Shown here: positions 9,741 to 19,043 of the stretch, one piece after another
Numbering within the stretch: the stretch's first letter is position 1
Layout of the letters: every line of letters begins with the position of its first letter
Assembly (NCBI RefSeq): GCF_001613425.1
Contig: NZ_BDCI01000004.1
Location: 248,001-312,000, forward strand
Length of the DNA: 64,000 bases
Direction of reading: 5' to 3'
Source: Nocardia vulneris
GTDB taxonomy: Bacteria > Actinomycetota > Actinomycetes > Mycobacteriales > Mycobacteriaceae
Notes under the pieces: generated by a model
Told to the model about the DNA's origin: nothing
Database searches by the model: none
Seen by the model: the letters and a program-made list of their open reading frames with translations, nothing else
Translations under genes and position numbers: made by a program

Positions 9741-11099
9741 ATGACCGAGGTGAACGCGCGAGCGACTGTCGGACAGGCCGCCGGGCGCGCACAGGTGGTG
9801 GCGTGGGGATTCTGGGACTGGGGATCGTCCGCCTTCAACGCCGTGATCCTCACCTTCGTCTTCTCCGTGTACCTGACCGACAAGGTCGGTGACGATCTGC
9901 CGGGCCCCTTCTCCTCGAGTACCTGGCTGGGCTTGACCCTCGGTGCCGCCGGGCTGTTGGTGGCGCTGACCGCGCCGATCTTCGGGCAGCGATTCGACGC
10001 GTCGGCGAAACGCAAACGCTCCCTTGCCTTCTTGACCGGGCTCTGCATCGCGTCGATGACGCTGCTGTTCTTCGTGCACGACGACTACCACTATCTCGGG
10101 TACGGCCTGCTGCTGCTCGGACTCGGCTCCGCCTTCTTCGAGCTGGCCAGCGTGCCCTACAACGCCATGCTGCGCCAGGTGTCCACCCCGGACAACGTCG
10201 GGCGGGTCTCCGGATTCGGCTGGGCCATGGGCTATTTCGGCGGCATCTTCCTGCTGCTGATCTGCTACTTCGGTTTCATCTCCGGTGACGGCGACAACCG
10301 CGGGCTGCTCGGCATCCCCACCGACGACGGACTCAACATCCGGTTGGTCGCCGTCGTCGCGGCGGTCTGGTTCGCGGCGTTCGCGCTGCCGGTACTGTTC
10401 AGCGTCCCCGAATTACCGCGCACCGACGCCGATCCCGGCGCCGCGAACGCCGGGTTCTTCGCGTCGTACAAGGTGCTGTTCCGGGATCTGGGTGAGCTGT
10501 GGCGCGTCGATCAGCGCATCGTCTGGTTCCTGTTGGCCAGCGCGGTCTTCCGCGACGGGCTGGCGGGCGTCTTCACCTTCGGCGCGGTGCTCGCGGTCCG
10601 GGTGTACGACATCGCCGAGGCCGATGTGCTGCTGTTCGGCATCGCGGCCAATGTGGTTGCGGCACTGGGCGCGATCGTCGCGGGACGGCTCGACGACCGG
10701 GGCGGGCCGAAACGCGTCATCGTGGTCTCGCTGGTATCGATGATCGTGTGCGGCCTCGCGCTGCTGGTGGTGTCGGGCCCGCTGATGTTCTGGATCTTCG
10801 GGCTGCTGCTCACCGTGTTCGTCGGGCCGGCGCAGTCCGCGTCCCGCTCCTTCCTCGCCCGCCTGGCTCCGCCGGGACGGGAAGGTCAGATCTTCGGCCT
10901 CTACACCACCACCGGACGCGCGGTGTCGTTCCTCGCGCCGCTCTCGTTCGCCCTGTTCACGATTCTGTTCGACACCGATCGAGCGGGCATCGTCGGGCTC
11001 GTCCTCGTGCTCGCGCTCGGGCTCGGCGCCCTGCTGCCGGTCCGCTCGCCCGCGCCGACGGACGTGCAGACAGCTCCGCTGGACAATCCGGCCCACTAG
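9741..11099 (+). CDS. UMF1/Atg22-type MFS transporter
   Basis: A 452-residue membrane protein with about 11-12 hydrophobic segments. The WDWGSSAFNAVILTFVFSVY start of the first segment is a hallmark of the UMF1 (Atg22-like) branch of the major facilitator superfamily. These carriers are thought to move amino acids or small metabolites across the cytoplasmic membrane; the substrate is unknown here. It is divergent from the PadR gene, with the palindromic operator between them, so PadR could also regulate it. Confidence 0.85.
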   Translation: MTEVNARATVGQAAGRAQVVAWGFWDWGSSAFNAVILTFVFSVYLTDKVGDDLPGPFSSSTWLGLTLGAAGLLVALTAPIFGQRFDASAKRKRSLAFLTGLCIASMTLLFFVHDDYHYLGYGLLLLGLGSAFFELASVPYNAMLRQVSTPDNVGRVSGFGWAMGYFGGIFLLLICYFGFISGDGDNRGLLGIPTDDGLNIRLVAVVAAVWFAAFALPVLFSVPELPRTDADPGAANAGFFASYKVLFRDLGELWRVDQRIVWFLLASAVFRDGLAGVFTFGAVLAVRVYDIAEADVLLFGIAANVVAALGAIVAGRLDDRGGPKRVIVVSLVSMIVCGLALLVVSGPLMFWIFGLLLTVFVGPAQSASRSFLARLAPPGREGQIFGLYTTTGRAVSFLAPLSFALFTILFDTDRAGIVGLVLVLALGLGALLPVRSPAPTDVQTAPLDNPAH

Positions 11100-11157
11100 C
11101 CGAGGTCTCGGCAGACCGCCCGCCTCGTCGTCCCGAAACATCGCTTAGGCTCCTGGC

Positions 11158-11961
11158 GTGAGCTTGCCCTCCCCCACCTCCGAGAACCGCGCCGTGGTCA
11201 CCGGCGCCTCCTCCGGCATCGGCACCGCGCTGGCCGCCGACCTCGCCGCCCGCGGCTATTCGCTGATCCTGGTCGCCCGCCGTGGTGAGGTGCTCACCGA
11301 GCTCGCGCAGCGGCTGACGCTGGCGCACGGCATCACCGCCGAGGTGCGCGCGGTCGATCTGTCCGACCGCACCCAGCGCGGCGCCCTGGTCGAGGAACTC
11401 GGCGCCCGCGACATCGCGATCCTGTGCAACAACGCCGGGATCGCCACCTTCGGCGCGGTCGCCGAGCTCGATCTCGCCTACGAGCGGGCGCAGATGGAAC
11501 TGAATGCCGTTGCGGTGCACGACCTCACGCTCGCGGTACTGCCCGGCATGATCGCGCGCGGCGCCGGCGGCATCCTGATCAGCGGCTCGGCCGCGGGGAA
11601 CATGCCGATCCCGAACAACGCGACCTACGCCGCGAGCAAGGCCTTCGCCAACACCTTCTGCGAGTCACTGCGCGGCGAGCTGAAGGATTCCGGCGTGCAC
11701 GTCACCTTGCTCGCGCCCGGCCCGGTGCGCACCGAGACGCCCGATCCCGCCGAGGCGTCGATCGTGGACCGGCTGGTGCCCGATTTCATGTGGGTCTCCT
11801 CGGAGTACACCGCGAAGGTGTCCATCGACGCGCTGGCCCGCAACAAGATGCGCGTCGTGCCGGGCTTGATCAGCAAGGGCATGAGCGTCGCGGGGCAGTA
11901 CGGGCCGCGCGCCGTCACCGCACCCATCGCGGGCGCCTTCTACCGCAAACTTGGCGGCTGA
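11158..11961 (+). CDS. Short-chain dehydrogenase/reductase
   Basis: A 267-residue classical SDR: TGASSGIG nucleotide-binding motif at about residues 15-22, NNAG at 91-94, catalytic Ser in SGSAAG and YxxxK in YAASK at about 158-162. It uses NAD(P)H to oxidise or reduce an alcohol/ketone pair; the substrate is not evident. The start is GTG at 11158. It lies 58 bases after the transporter gene on the same strand and may be co-transcribed. Confidence 0.87.
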   Translation: MSLPSPTSENRAVVTGASSGIGTALAADLAARGYSLILVARRGEVLTELAQRLTLAHGITAEVRAVDLSDRTQRGALVEELGARDIAILCNNAGIATFGAVAELDLAYERAQMELNAVAVHDLTLAVLPGMIARGAGGILISGSAAGNMPIPNNATYAASKAFANTFCESLRGELKDSGVHVTLLAPGPVRTETPDPAEASIVDRLVPDFMWVSSEYTAKVSIDALARNKMRVVPGLISKGMSVAGQYGPRAVTAPIAGAFYRKLGG

Positions 11962-12071
11962 GACTGCGGTCACGGACCTGGTCAAGGTTCCGTCAAGATC
12001 GGGGCTCGGCTCGTCAAGCACCCGTAAGCTGGACGTTTGCCCAGGGGGAATCGGCGTAGTCCTGACAACGG

Positions 12072-12093
12072 CCCCGCATACGGAATAGCGGGG
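12072..12093 (+). promoter_or_regulatory. 5'-UTR hairpin upstream of the lysA-like gene
   Basis: Arms CCCCGC and GCGGGG with a 10-base loop, ending 18 bases before the GTG start and just before the CAGGAGA ribosome site. The second, degenerate decarboxylase gene has the same arms at nearly the same distance (13605-13628), with a different loop. That indicates either a conserved regulatory element or simple retention after duplication. Confidence 0.4.
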
Positions 12094-12111
12094 GCGCACA
12101 CAGGAGACACC

Positions 12112-13455
12112 GTGACGCTGCTCGAAATTTTCCCGTCGCTGAAGTCGGGAATGCCCTCGCGCCTCGACTCGGCGGTATGGCCGCAGGACACGCATTACGA
12201 CGACGCGGGCCGCATAACGATCGGCGGGGTCGCCCTAGCCGATATCGCGGACCAGTACGGCACTCCGACCTACGTCCTGGACGAGCGCGAGGTCCGGGAA
12301 CGCTGCCGGGCCTACCGCAAGGCCTTCCCCGAGGCCGAGATCATCTATGCCGGTAAGGCTTTGATGATCCGCGCGGTCGCCAACTGGGTTTCCCAGGAGG
12401 GACTGTCGGTGGACGTGTGCTCCGCCGGGGAGCTGGCCATCGCACTCGCCGCCGGCGTCGCACCGCGCCGGATCATCATGCACGGCAACGGCAAATCCTT
12501 CGACGAACTGACCGCCGCGGTGCAGGCCGGGGTCGGCCGCATCGTGGTCGACTCGCTGGCCGAGATCACCCTGCTCTCGGCGCTGGTCACCGATTCGCAG
12601 AATGTCCTGCTCCGCCTCTCCCCCGGCATCGACGTGCACGGACATCCCGCGGTGAAAACCGGTGTCACCGATCAGAAGTTCGGCTTCCCGCTCGGCGGCG
12701 ACACCGCGGCCGAGGCGGTCGCGCGCATCCTGCGCCAGCCCAAGCTGAACCTGGTGGGCTTCCACTGCCACCTCGGCTCGCAGATCCACGATCCGGACTA
12801 CTACGGCGAGGCGGTACGCCGGATGGTCGCCGAGATGGCGCGGGTGCGCGCCGACCACGGCCACCTGCTTACCGAACTCGACCTCGGCGGCGGGCACGCG
12901 GTGGCCTACCGCACCGGTGATATCGCGATGGACCTCGCCGACCTGGCCGCCATCATCGAGGACGCGCTCGACGCGGCCTGCGCGCGCCAGCACTTCCCGC
13001 GCCCGACCATCTCGCTGGAACCGGGCCGCGCGATCGTCGCGCACGCGGGCGTCACGCTGTACCGGGTGCTCTCGGTCAAGCACATCGAAGGCGGGCACAC
13101 CTACGTGACCGTGGACGGCGGCATGAGCGACAACCCGCGCGTCGCGCTGTACGGGGCGCGCTACAGCGTCGTCGTCGCGAACCGGCACCCCACCTGCGCG
13201 AGCATGACCGCGACGGTCGCGGGACGGTTCTGCGAGGCGGGTGACATCCTGGCCACCGACGTGCAACTCCCGGTCGACCTGCGCCCCGGCGAGGTGCTCG
13301 CGGTGCCCAGCACCGGCGCCTACCACCACAGCCTCGCCTCGTCCTACAACAGCGTGGGCCGTCCGCCGATCGTCGCGGTGCGCCACGGACAGTGCCGGGA
13401 GCTGGTACGCCGGGAGACCACCGCGGATCTGCTGAGCCGCGACGTCGGGTACTGA
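12112..13455 (+). CDS. Diaminopimelate decarboxylase-family PLP enzyme (LysA-like)
   Basis: A 447-residue fold type III PLP decarboxylase. The PLP lysine is K82 in YAGKAL, followed by HGNGKS, GFHCHLGSQI, LGGGHA, EPGR and a FCEAGD segment holding the active-site Cys. The likely reaction is decarboxylation of meso-diaminopimelate to L-lysine or of a related amino acid. Relatives with this N-terminus form a separate branch from housekeeping LysA, so the exact substrate is uncertain. The GTG at 12112 follows CAGGAGA. A tandem, catalytically damaged copy follows at 13649. Confidence 0.82.
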   Translation: MTLLEIFPSLKSGMPSRLDSAVWPQDTHYDDAGRITIGGVALADIADQYGTPTYVLDEREVRERCRAYRKAFPEAEIIYAGKALMIRAVANWVSQEGLSVDVCSAGELAIALAAGVAPRRIIMHGNGKSFDELTAAVQAGVGRIVVDSLAEITLLSALVTDSQNVLLRLSPGIDVHGHPAVKTGVTDQKFGFPLGGDTAAEAVARILRQPKLNLVGFHCHLGSQIHDPDYYGEAVRRMVAEMARVRADHGHLLTELDLGGGHAVAYRTGDIAMDLADLAAIIEDALDAACARQHFPRPTISLEPGRAIVAHAGVTLYRVLSVKHIEGGHTYVTVDGGMSDNPRVALYGARYSVVVANRHPTCASMTATVAGRFCEAGDILATDVQLPVDLRPGEVLAVPSTGAYHHSLASSYNSVGRPPIVAVRHGQCRELVRRETTADLLSRDVGY

Positions 13456-13604
13456 GCGGTTCGCACCGGTCTGTCCATGCGCCAGGCCGGTGCGCGCTCC
13501 GGGATCGGCGCGTGTCAGTGATTCGTCAAGATCGCGGGGCCGGTGGTCAAGGTTGCGCTAAGCGACCCGCCCCGGGTCTACGCAAGGGCGTAGTAGTTGG
13601 TAGG

Positions 13605-13628
13605 CCCCGCAGCACAGCGAAAGCGGGG
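13605..13628 (+). promoter_or_regulatory. 5'-UTR hairpin upstream of the degenerate lysA-like copy
   Basis: Arms CCCCGC and GCGGGG with a 12-base loop, 20 bases before the GTG start and just before a CAGGAGA ribosome site. It parallels the hairpin at 12072-12093. The surrounding leader also shares CGTCAAGATCG with the first gene's upstream region. Confidence 0.4.
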
Positions 13629-13648
13629 AGCGGATCAGGAGAGCAGCC

Positions 13649-14923
13649 GTGACGCTAGTGGACTTCTTGTCGCCACCTCGGCCGGGTGCGGCCACACTGC
13701 TGGATTCCGCGGTGTGGCCCGCCGGCGCCACCTACGATGCCGGGGGCCGGATCGTGCTCGCCGGCGTGGCGCTCACCGAGATCGCCGACAACTACGGCAC
13801 CGCGCTGCGGGTGGTCGACGAGCGCGAGGTCAGACAGCGCTGCCGGGTATACCGCAAGACCTTCGCCGAGGCCGAGATCGGCTACGCCGCAACGGCCTTG
13901 CTGGTGCGCGGCATCGCGAACTGGGTCACCGCCGAGGGGCTCTCGGTGGTCGCGGGCACGGCGGCGGACTTGACCGCAGCCTTCGCCGCGGGCGTCGATC
14001 CGAAGCGAATCATCTTGCATGCCAACCGGACTCCGCGCGCCACGCTGGAGACCGCGGTGGCCCGCCGGGTCGGCCGGATCGTGGTCGGATCGTTGGACGA
14101 GATCGGCGTGCTCGCCTCGATCGCCACCCGACCGCAGCGCGTGCTGCTGCGCGTCGCGCCGGGGATCGGCCGCGACGGCTACCCGACCTGGGACGACGCC
14201 GACGCCCCCGGCTTCGCGCTCGGTGACATCGCCACCGCGGTGGCCCGGGTACTGGGCACGCCGACGCTCGAACTGATCGGCTTCCACTGCCATCTCGGTT
14301 CGCAGATCTACAACCCGGACCACTACGGCGAGGCGATCCGGCGACTGGTCGCCGAGATGGCGCAGGTCCGCCGCGACCACGAGCGCCTGCTCACCGATCT
14401 GGACCTGGGTGGCGGTCACGCCATCGCGTATCGCAACGGCGACGCCGAGATGAACCTCACCGAGCTCGCCGCGATCATCGAGGACGCACTCGACGCCGCC
14501 TGTGCGCGACAGCATTTCCCCCGGCCGAACATCGCGCTGGAGCCGGGGCGCGGCATCGTCGCGCGGGCAGGTGTCACGCTGTACCGCGTGCTGTCGGTGA
14601 AACACAATGACGGCGGCCGCATTTCGGTCGTCATCGATAGCGAGGAGCGCGGCGGCAACAGCGCCTACGCGGGCACGGTGGTGGCGAATCGGCGGCCGTC
14701 CGGGCCGCTGTCCAGCGCCACCGTCGCGGGGCGCGCGGGCGACGTCATCCTCGCGGCCGACGTACGGTTGCCCGCCGACCTACGCCCCGGCGAAATACTG
14801 GCCGTGCCGTGCACCGGTGCATACCATCGCGGGCCCGCGATGTCGGTGATCGGCGTACGGGGTGGCCGATGCACGGAACTGCTCCGCCGTGAACCGCACC
14901 TGCTGGATCGCGACGCGAGCTGA
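13649..14923 (+). CDS. Degenerate LysA paralogue without the PLP lysine (probable pseudoenzyme)
   Basis: A 424-residue protein that aligns along its whole length with the preceding decarboxylase (same LLDSAVWP, IADNYG, DEREVRQRC, GFHCHLGSQI, LGGGHA and EPGR segments). The PLP-binding lysine position is T82 (YAATAL instead of YAGKAL), and the HGNGKS, DGGMSDNPR and FCEAGD segments are replaced or shortened. The frame is intact with normal codon use, so the protein is probably still made and may bind or regulate rather than decarboxylate. It arose by tandem duplication. The GTG at 13649 has a CAGGAGA ribosome site. Confidence 0.78.
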   Translation: MTLVDFLSPPRPGAATLLDSAVWPAGATYDAGGRIVLAGVALTEIADNYGTALRVVDEREVRQRCRVYRKTFAEAEIGYAATALLVRGIANWVTAEGLSVVAGTAADLTAAFAAGVDPKRIILHANRTPRATLETAVARRVGRIVVGSLDEIGVLASIATRPQRVLLRVAPGIGRDGYPTWDDADAPGFALGDIATAVARVLGTPTLELIGFHCHLGSQIYNPDHYGEAIRRLVAEMAQVRRDHERLLTDLDLGGGHAIAYRNGDAEMNLTELAAIIEDALDAACARQHFPRPNIALEPGRGIVARAGVTLYRVLSVKHNDGGRISVVIDSEERGGNSAYAGTVVANRRPSGPLSSATVAGRAGDVILAADVRLPADLRPGEILAVPCTGAYHRGPAMSVIGVRGGRCTELLRREPHLLDRDAS

Positions 14924-14937
14924 GAACAGCTACAGGA

Positions 14938-14967
14938 CCCCCCGATCCGGCAGGCCGAGTCGGGGGG
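14938..14967. terminator. Hairpin between convergent genes, likely bidirectional terminator
   Basis: Arms CCCCCCGA and TCGGGGGG with a 14-base loop, placed between the end of the lysA-like copy (14923) and the end of the HerA-like gene (14974), which converge. No U run follows, as is common in actinobacteria. Confidence 0.6.
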
Positions 14968-14973
14968 AACCGG

Positions 14974-16791
14974 TCAGCGCTTGCGCGTGCCGAAGATGCT
15001 GCGACTGATCTCCCGGCCCGCAGCGGTGGCGGCGGAACGCAGGAAGCTTTTCACCGCAGGGTTTTTCATGATGCGCTCGGCGGTCGACTCGTCGTCACCC
15101 TTCGCGGAGCGTCCCGGTGCAGGTGCGGCGACCTCCGGATTCTGTTCTGCTGCCTGCACTTTCGCGGCCAGGATCTCGTAAGCCGACTCCCGGTCGACAG
15201 TTTGACCGTACTTGCCCTGCAACGAACTCGACAGCGCGCGCGACTTGATCGCGTCGTCACCGATGGTGTCCATCAGCGAGCGCGGCGGCTGAATCCTGGT
15301 CCACGCCACCGGGGTCGGCGCGCCCTTCTCCGAAAGCACCGTCACGACGGCCTCACCCGTGCCGAGCGAGGTGAGCGCCTTCTCCAGATCGTAGGTGCTG
15401 GTCTTCGGGTAGGTGCGCACCGTCTTCGACAGCGCCTTCTGATCGTCGGGGGTGAAGGCGCGCAACGCATGCTGGATGCGCGCGCCCAGCTGCGACAGCA
15501 CGGGGTTCGGGATATCGGTGGGCAGCTGCGTGCAGAAGAACACGCCGACGCCCTTGGAGCGGATCAGCTTGACGGTCTGCTCCACCTGATCCAGGAAAGC
15601 CTTGGAGGCGTCCGCGAACAGCAGGTGCGCCTCGTCGAAGATGAACACCAGCTTCGGCTTGTCGATATCGCCCACCTCGGGCAACGTCTGGAACAGGTCG
15701 GCGAGCACCCACATCAGGAAGGTGGAGAACATCACCGGCCGCGCCGCCTGGGCGCCGAGCTCGAACAGCGTGATGACGCCCTGGCCGCCCGCGACCCGCA
15801 CCAGATCGCTCGGATCCAGTTCCGGCTCACCGAAGAACGTGTCGCCGCCGTCGGCCTCGAGGTTCACCAGCGCGCGCAGGATCACGCCCGCGGTGGCCGC
15901 CGAGACGCCGCCGATGCCCTTGAGGTCCTCCTTGCCCTCGGGGCTGGTGAGATGCGTGATGACGGCACGCAGATCCTTCAGGTCGAGCAGGGCGAGACCG
16001 TTCTTGTCCGCCCAGTGGAAGATCAGACCCAGCGTCGATTCCTGAGTTTCGTTGAGCCCCAGCACTTTACTGAGCAACACCGGGCCGAACGAGGTGATCG
16101 TCGCGCGGATCGGCACCCCGATGCCGTTGGTGCCGAGCGAGACGAACTCGGTGGGATACCCCGTCGGCGCCCAGTCCTGCGCACCCGTTTCGGCCGCCCT
16201 GGCACTGAGTTTGTCGTTGGCCTGACCCGGCTGCGAGAGACCGGACAGATCGCCCTTGATATCCGCGAGGACCACGGGAACGCCTGCGCGCGAGAGCTGT
16301 TCGGCGATGCCCTGCAAAGTCTTCGTCTTACCGGTGCCCGTCGCGCCCGCCACCAGGCCGTGCCGGTTCATCGTGCGCATCGGGATGCGCACGCGCGCCG
16401 TGGTATCCACCTCGCCGTCGACCACCACGGTGCCGAGCTCCAACGCCACCCCGTCGAAGGCGTAGCCGGCGGCGATCTCCTGCGCGGCCGCCGAGCCCGT
16501 GGCGTCGTTCGCGGCCGCGGCTTCCTTCTTGTCGGCTTTCGCCGCGGCCGCCTCGGCGGCAGCGGCGGTTTCGTCGGCCTTCGCGGCCGCACTCTGCGCC
16601 TTCGCTTTACTCGCCCCCGCCTCCTGCTCGGCGAGCTCGCGCTCCGCTTCCTCCGCGGCAGCCGCCGCCTCCGCCGCTACCCGCGCCGCCTCCTCGGCAG
16701 CCTTACGCGCCGCGGCCGCCTTCTCCTGGGGCGTAGGCCCACCCGCCTCCCGACCGCCCCCCATCGAATCGCTGCGCGATCCAGGCTCCAT
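14974..16791 (-). CDS. HerA-like (DUF853/YjgR-type) ATPase
   Basis: A 605-residue protein. Residues 20-105 are an Ala/Glu/Lys-rich, low-complexity coiled-coil segment; the ATPase core follows with Walker A GATGTGKTKT (about 149-158) and Walker B VFIFDEAHLLF. The core belongs to the HerA/FtsK-related family annotated DUF853 (YjgR), with proposed DNA-translocation or repair roles but no firm function. I prefer the ATG at 16791, five bases after GGAGG, over the GTG at 16794. It converges with the lysA-like pair. Confidence 0.83.
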   Translation of the reverse strand: MEPGSRSDSMGGGREAGGPTPQEKAAAARKAAEEAARVAAEAAAAAEEAERELAEQEAGASKAKAQSAAAKADETAAAAEAAAAKADKKEAAAANDATGSAAAQEIAAGYAFDGVALELGTVVVDGEVDTTARVRIPMRTMNRHGLVAGATGTGKTKTLQGIAEQLSRAGVPVVLADIKGDLSGLSQPGQANDKLSARAAETGAQDWAPTGYPTEFVSLGTNGIGVPIRATITSFGPVLLSKVLGLNETQESTLGLIFHWADKNGLALLDLKDLRAVITHLTSPEGKEDLKGIGGVSAATAGVILRALVNLEADGGDTFFGEPELDPSDLVRVAGGQGVITLFELGAQAARPVMFSTFLMWVLADLFQTLPEVGDIDKPKLVFIFDEAHLLFADASKAFLDQVEQTVKLIRSKGVGVFFCTQLPTDIPNPVLSQLGARIQHALRAFTPDDQKALSKTVRTYPKTSTYDLEKALTSLGTGEAVVTVLSEKGAPTPVAWTRIQPPRSLMDTIGDDAIKSRALSSSLQGKYGQTVDRESAYEILAAKVQAAEQNPEVAAPAPGRSAKGDDESTAERIMKNPAVKSFLRSAATAAGREISRSIFGTRKR

Positions 16792-17011
16792 CACGTCCTC
16801 CGTCTGGTCTGACTCGAACTGCTAACGCAGTGTTTGCTGTCGTACCGAAAACGCCTGTGCCGATCTGCCCGAAACTGTATCCCCGCAACGCCCGAACAGC
16901 AGCGGCACGCCCCGCCGAGATTGTCGCCACACCCGTAAACCCGCCGAGACACCCCGCCGCGAACACGCGGCGCGACGGCGCCGCAAATCGGACAGAGCTA
17001 ATGTTGCTGCC

Positions 17012-17662
17012 GTGTCGGACAAATATGTGGTGTGGATGGATTGCGAGATGACGGGCCTGCGCCTGGACAGCGACAAGCTGATCGAGGTGGCCGCGCTCGT
17101 CACCGACAGCGACCTCAACATCCTCGGTGACGGCGTGGACATCGTGATCCACGCCGACGACGCGGCGCTGGCCGCGATGCCCCCGGTGGTCGTCGACATG
17201 CACGCGCGCTCCGGGCTCACCGAAGAGGTACGCCGCTCCACCGTCACCATGGCCGAAGCCGAAGAGCAGGTGCTCGACTACATCCGCCAATACGTGCCGA
17301 CGCCGCGGACCGTTCCGCTGGCGGGCAACTCGATCGCCACCGACCGCGGCTTCATCGCCCGCGACATGCCCGCGCTCGACGCACACCTGCACTACCGCAT
17401 GATCGACGTGAGCTCCATCAAGGAACTGTGCCGGCGCTGGTACCCGCGCATCTACTTCGGCCAGCCGGAAAAAGGCCTGACCCATCGCGCGCTCGCCGAC
17501 ATCAAGGAATCGATCCGCGAACTCGAGTACTACCGGCGCACAGCGTTCGTCGCGCCCCCCGGCCCGAACACCGCCGAGATCGCCGCCGTCGCCGCCGAGA
17601 TCGGCGCCGCCGCATCGGCCGTCGAATCAGCCCAGGTCAGCGGCGTGCCGGAAACCGATTAG
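17012..17662 (+). CDS. orn: Oligoribonuclease
   Basis: A 216-residue DEDDh 3'-5' exoribonuclease: [11 protein letters not shown] (D and E of the first motif), [10 protein letters not shown], and [10 protein letters not shown] with the catalytic His and Asp. It degrades two-to-five-base RNA fragments in the cytoplasm. About 30 extra residues at the C-terminus (Ala-rich) extend beyond the E. coli enzyme. The GTG start at 17012 gives [12 protein letters not shown] as in other actinobacteria. tRNA-His follows 56 bases later, an arrangement that is common in this phylum. Confidence 0.95.
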   Translation: MSDKYVVWMDCEMTGLRLDSDKLIEVAALVTDSDLNILGDGVDIVIHADDAALAAMPPVVVDMHARSGLTEEVRRSTVTMAEAEEQVLDYIRQYVPTPRTVPLAGNSIATDRGFIARDMPALDAHLHYRMIDVSSIKELCRRWYPRIYFGQPEKGLTHRALADIKESIRELEYYRRTAFVAPPGPNTAEIAAVAAEIGAAASAVESAQVSGVPETD

Positions 17663-17718
17663 GGACTCGAAGGGTTGACACGCTAATATCGACGGCGCCG
17701 GTATTCATCCCGGCAATG

Positions 17719-17791
17719 GTGACCGTAGTTCAGTTGGTAGAGCACCAGGTTGTGATCCTGGCTGTCGCGGGTTCGAGTCCCGTCGGTCACC
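17719..17791 (+). tRNA. tRNA-His (GTG anticodon)
   Basis: The cloverleaf is complete: acceptor GTGACCG paired with CGGTCAC, D arm GTTC...GAGC, anticodon arm CCAGG-TTGTGAT-CCTGG with anticodon GTG, and T arm GCGGG-TTCGAGT-CCCGT. The extra 5' G at 17718 can pair with the C73 at 17791, the feature special to tRNA-His. CCA is not encoded. A strong terminator follows. Confidence 0.97.
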
Positions 17792-17796
17792 CTCAC

Positions 17797-17830
17797 GGGC
17801 CAGGTCAGGTTTTCCTGACCTGGCCCTTTT
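17797..17830 (+). terminator. Rho-independent terminator after tRNA-His
   Basis: A perfect 13-bp stem GGGCCAGGTCAGG / CCTGACCTGGCCC with a TTTT loop and four T after it, starting six bases behind the tRNA. Confidence 0.92.
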
Positions 17831-17854
17831 GGTTGGGCGAGGTTGTGGGTGGCT

Positions 17855-18018
17855 GTGTCTGCGTCGGCCTGGTGCGTCTGCGTCGGCCTGGTGTCTGCGT
17901 CGGCCTGACGTGTCCGCGTCGACCTGATGTGTCCGCGTCGGCCTGATGTGTCCGCGTCGGCCTGATGTGTCCGCGTCGACCTGATGTGTCCGCGTCGACC
18001 TGATGTGTCTGCGTCCTG
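17855..18018. repeat. Tandem 19-bp repeat, about 8.5 units
   Basis: The unit is CCTGATGTGTCCGCGTCGR. It is repeated head to tail about eight times with variation at a few positions (GTCTGCGTCGG in the first units, then GTCCGCGTCGG or GTCCGCGTCGA). The array begins just behind the tRNA-His terminator and has no coding character. It is a minisatellite-type array and likely unstable in length; no function is apparent. Confidence 0.85.
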
Positions 18019-18130
18019 AAGAGACGAATTCGCCGAGGCCCCTGGCCGCCTAGTTCCTGTTTACCCGCGGCCCAGAGCGTCGACGAGCCAAGTGCTGGCC
18101 GAACCTGCTCGGCGTCCATGCACGATCAGG

Positions 18131-19043
18131 TGAGCTGCCGCGCACCTTTCATTACGCCACGCGCGTGTCTGCCTTGCTGACACGCGCGCGGGACGACGAA
18201 ACGTGCGCGTCGGCGACCCAAGCGCCGCAAGATCCGAACCTTGCGGGCGACACCACCTGGTCGGGCCGCCGCGCACTTTCCATCACGCCGCGCGCGTGTC
18301 TGCACGCTGACACGCGCGCGGGAAGACGAAACGTGCGCGCCGTGCCAGTCGAGCACCTCCGCCCTGCGGCCGCCTTCGGCGCAGAGTCGCTCGGCACTCG
18401 GGAACCAAGCGAACGCCGGGCGCGGGAGCGCGGCGCAGCCGACGCGGCGCAGGCATACTCCCGCACTCTTTCTGATGCTTCGCACTCGCTGTGGCATGGC
18501 AGAGGGGGTGCGAGGACTCAGAAGTGGTGCGGGGAAAGGGGCAAAGAGCGAGCCACCGCGCACCTTTCATCACGCCGCGCGCATGTCTGCACGCTGACAC
18601 GCGCGCCGGAAGGTGAAACGTGCGCGCCAGTACGAGCCCGCATGGCCCGAACCTGGCGGGCCGCCACCACTACGCGGTCAGGTGAGCTGCCGCGCACTTT
18701 CCATTACGCCGCGCGCGTGTCTGCATGCAAACACGCGCGCGGGACGGCAAAAGGTGCGCGTCGTGCCACGTTTATGTCCCGAGTGTCGGGAGCGCCTCTG
18801 CGCCAAAGGCGGCGCAGCGTGGAGGTGTTTGACCAACGCTGGGCGCGGGAGCGCGGCGCAACCGACGCTCCGACGGCGTGCTCCCGCACTCCTTGCTGAT
18901 GCTTCACACTCGCTGTGGCATGGCAGAGGGGGCAGAGAGCAGGCAGCCACCACGCGGTCGAGCGGCCGCCGCGCACTTTTTAGTACGCCGCGCGCGTGTC
19001 AGCGTGCAAACACGCGCGCGGGGCGGCGAAAGGTGCGCGCCGT
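18131..19043. repeat. Five copies of a ~75-85-bp palindromic repeat
   Basis: Copies at about 18131-18212, 18266-18346, 18552-18629, 18683-18767 and 18966-19043. Each begins GCCGCGCAC(C/T)TTTC, has a GC-rich inner dyad (CGCGCGCGTGT ... ACACGCGCGCG) and ends GAAACGTGCGCG or AAAGGTGCGCG, so the outer ends are also inverted to each other. Each copy could fold into one long hairpin. Spacers between copies 1-2 and 3-4 share short blocks (CCGAACCT, GCGGGC, ACCAC), suggesting duplication of a larger unit. No open frame here looks coding. Resembles REP/BIME-type elements, but I do not recognise the family. Confidence 0.8.

Noticed and set aside
15202..16812. 536-codon open frame on the plus strand
   Set aside because: Antisense to the HerA-like gene, no ribosome site, no recognisable domain.
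18131..19043. CRISPR array
   Set aside because: Repeats are 75-85 bp, long palindromes with unequal, partly related spacers; no 23-47-bp direct repeat and no cas gene.
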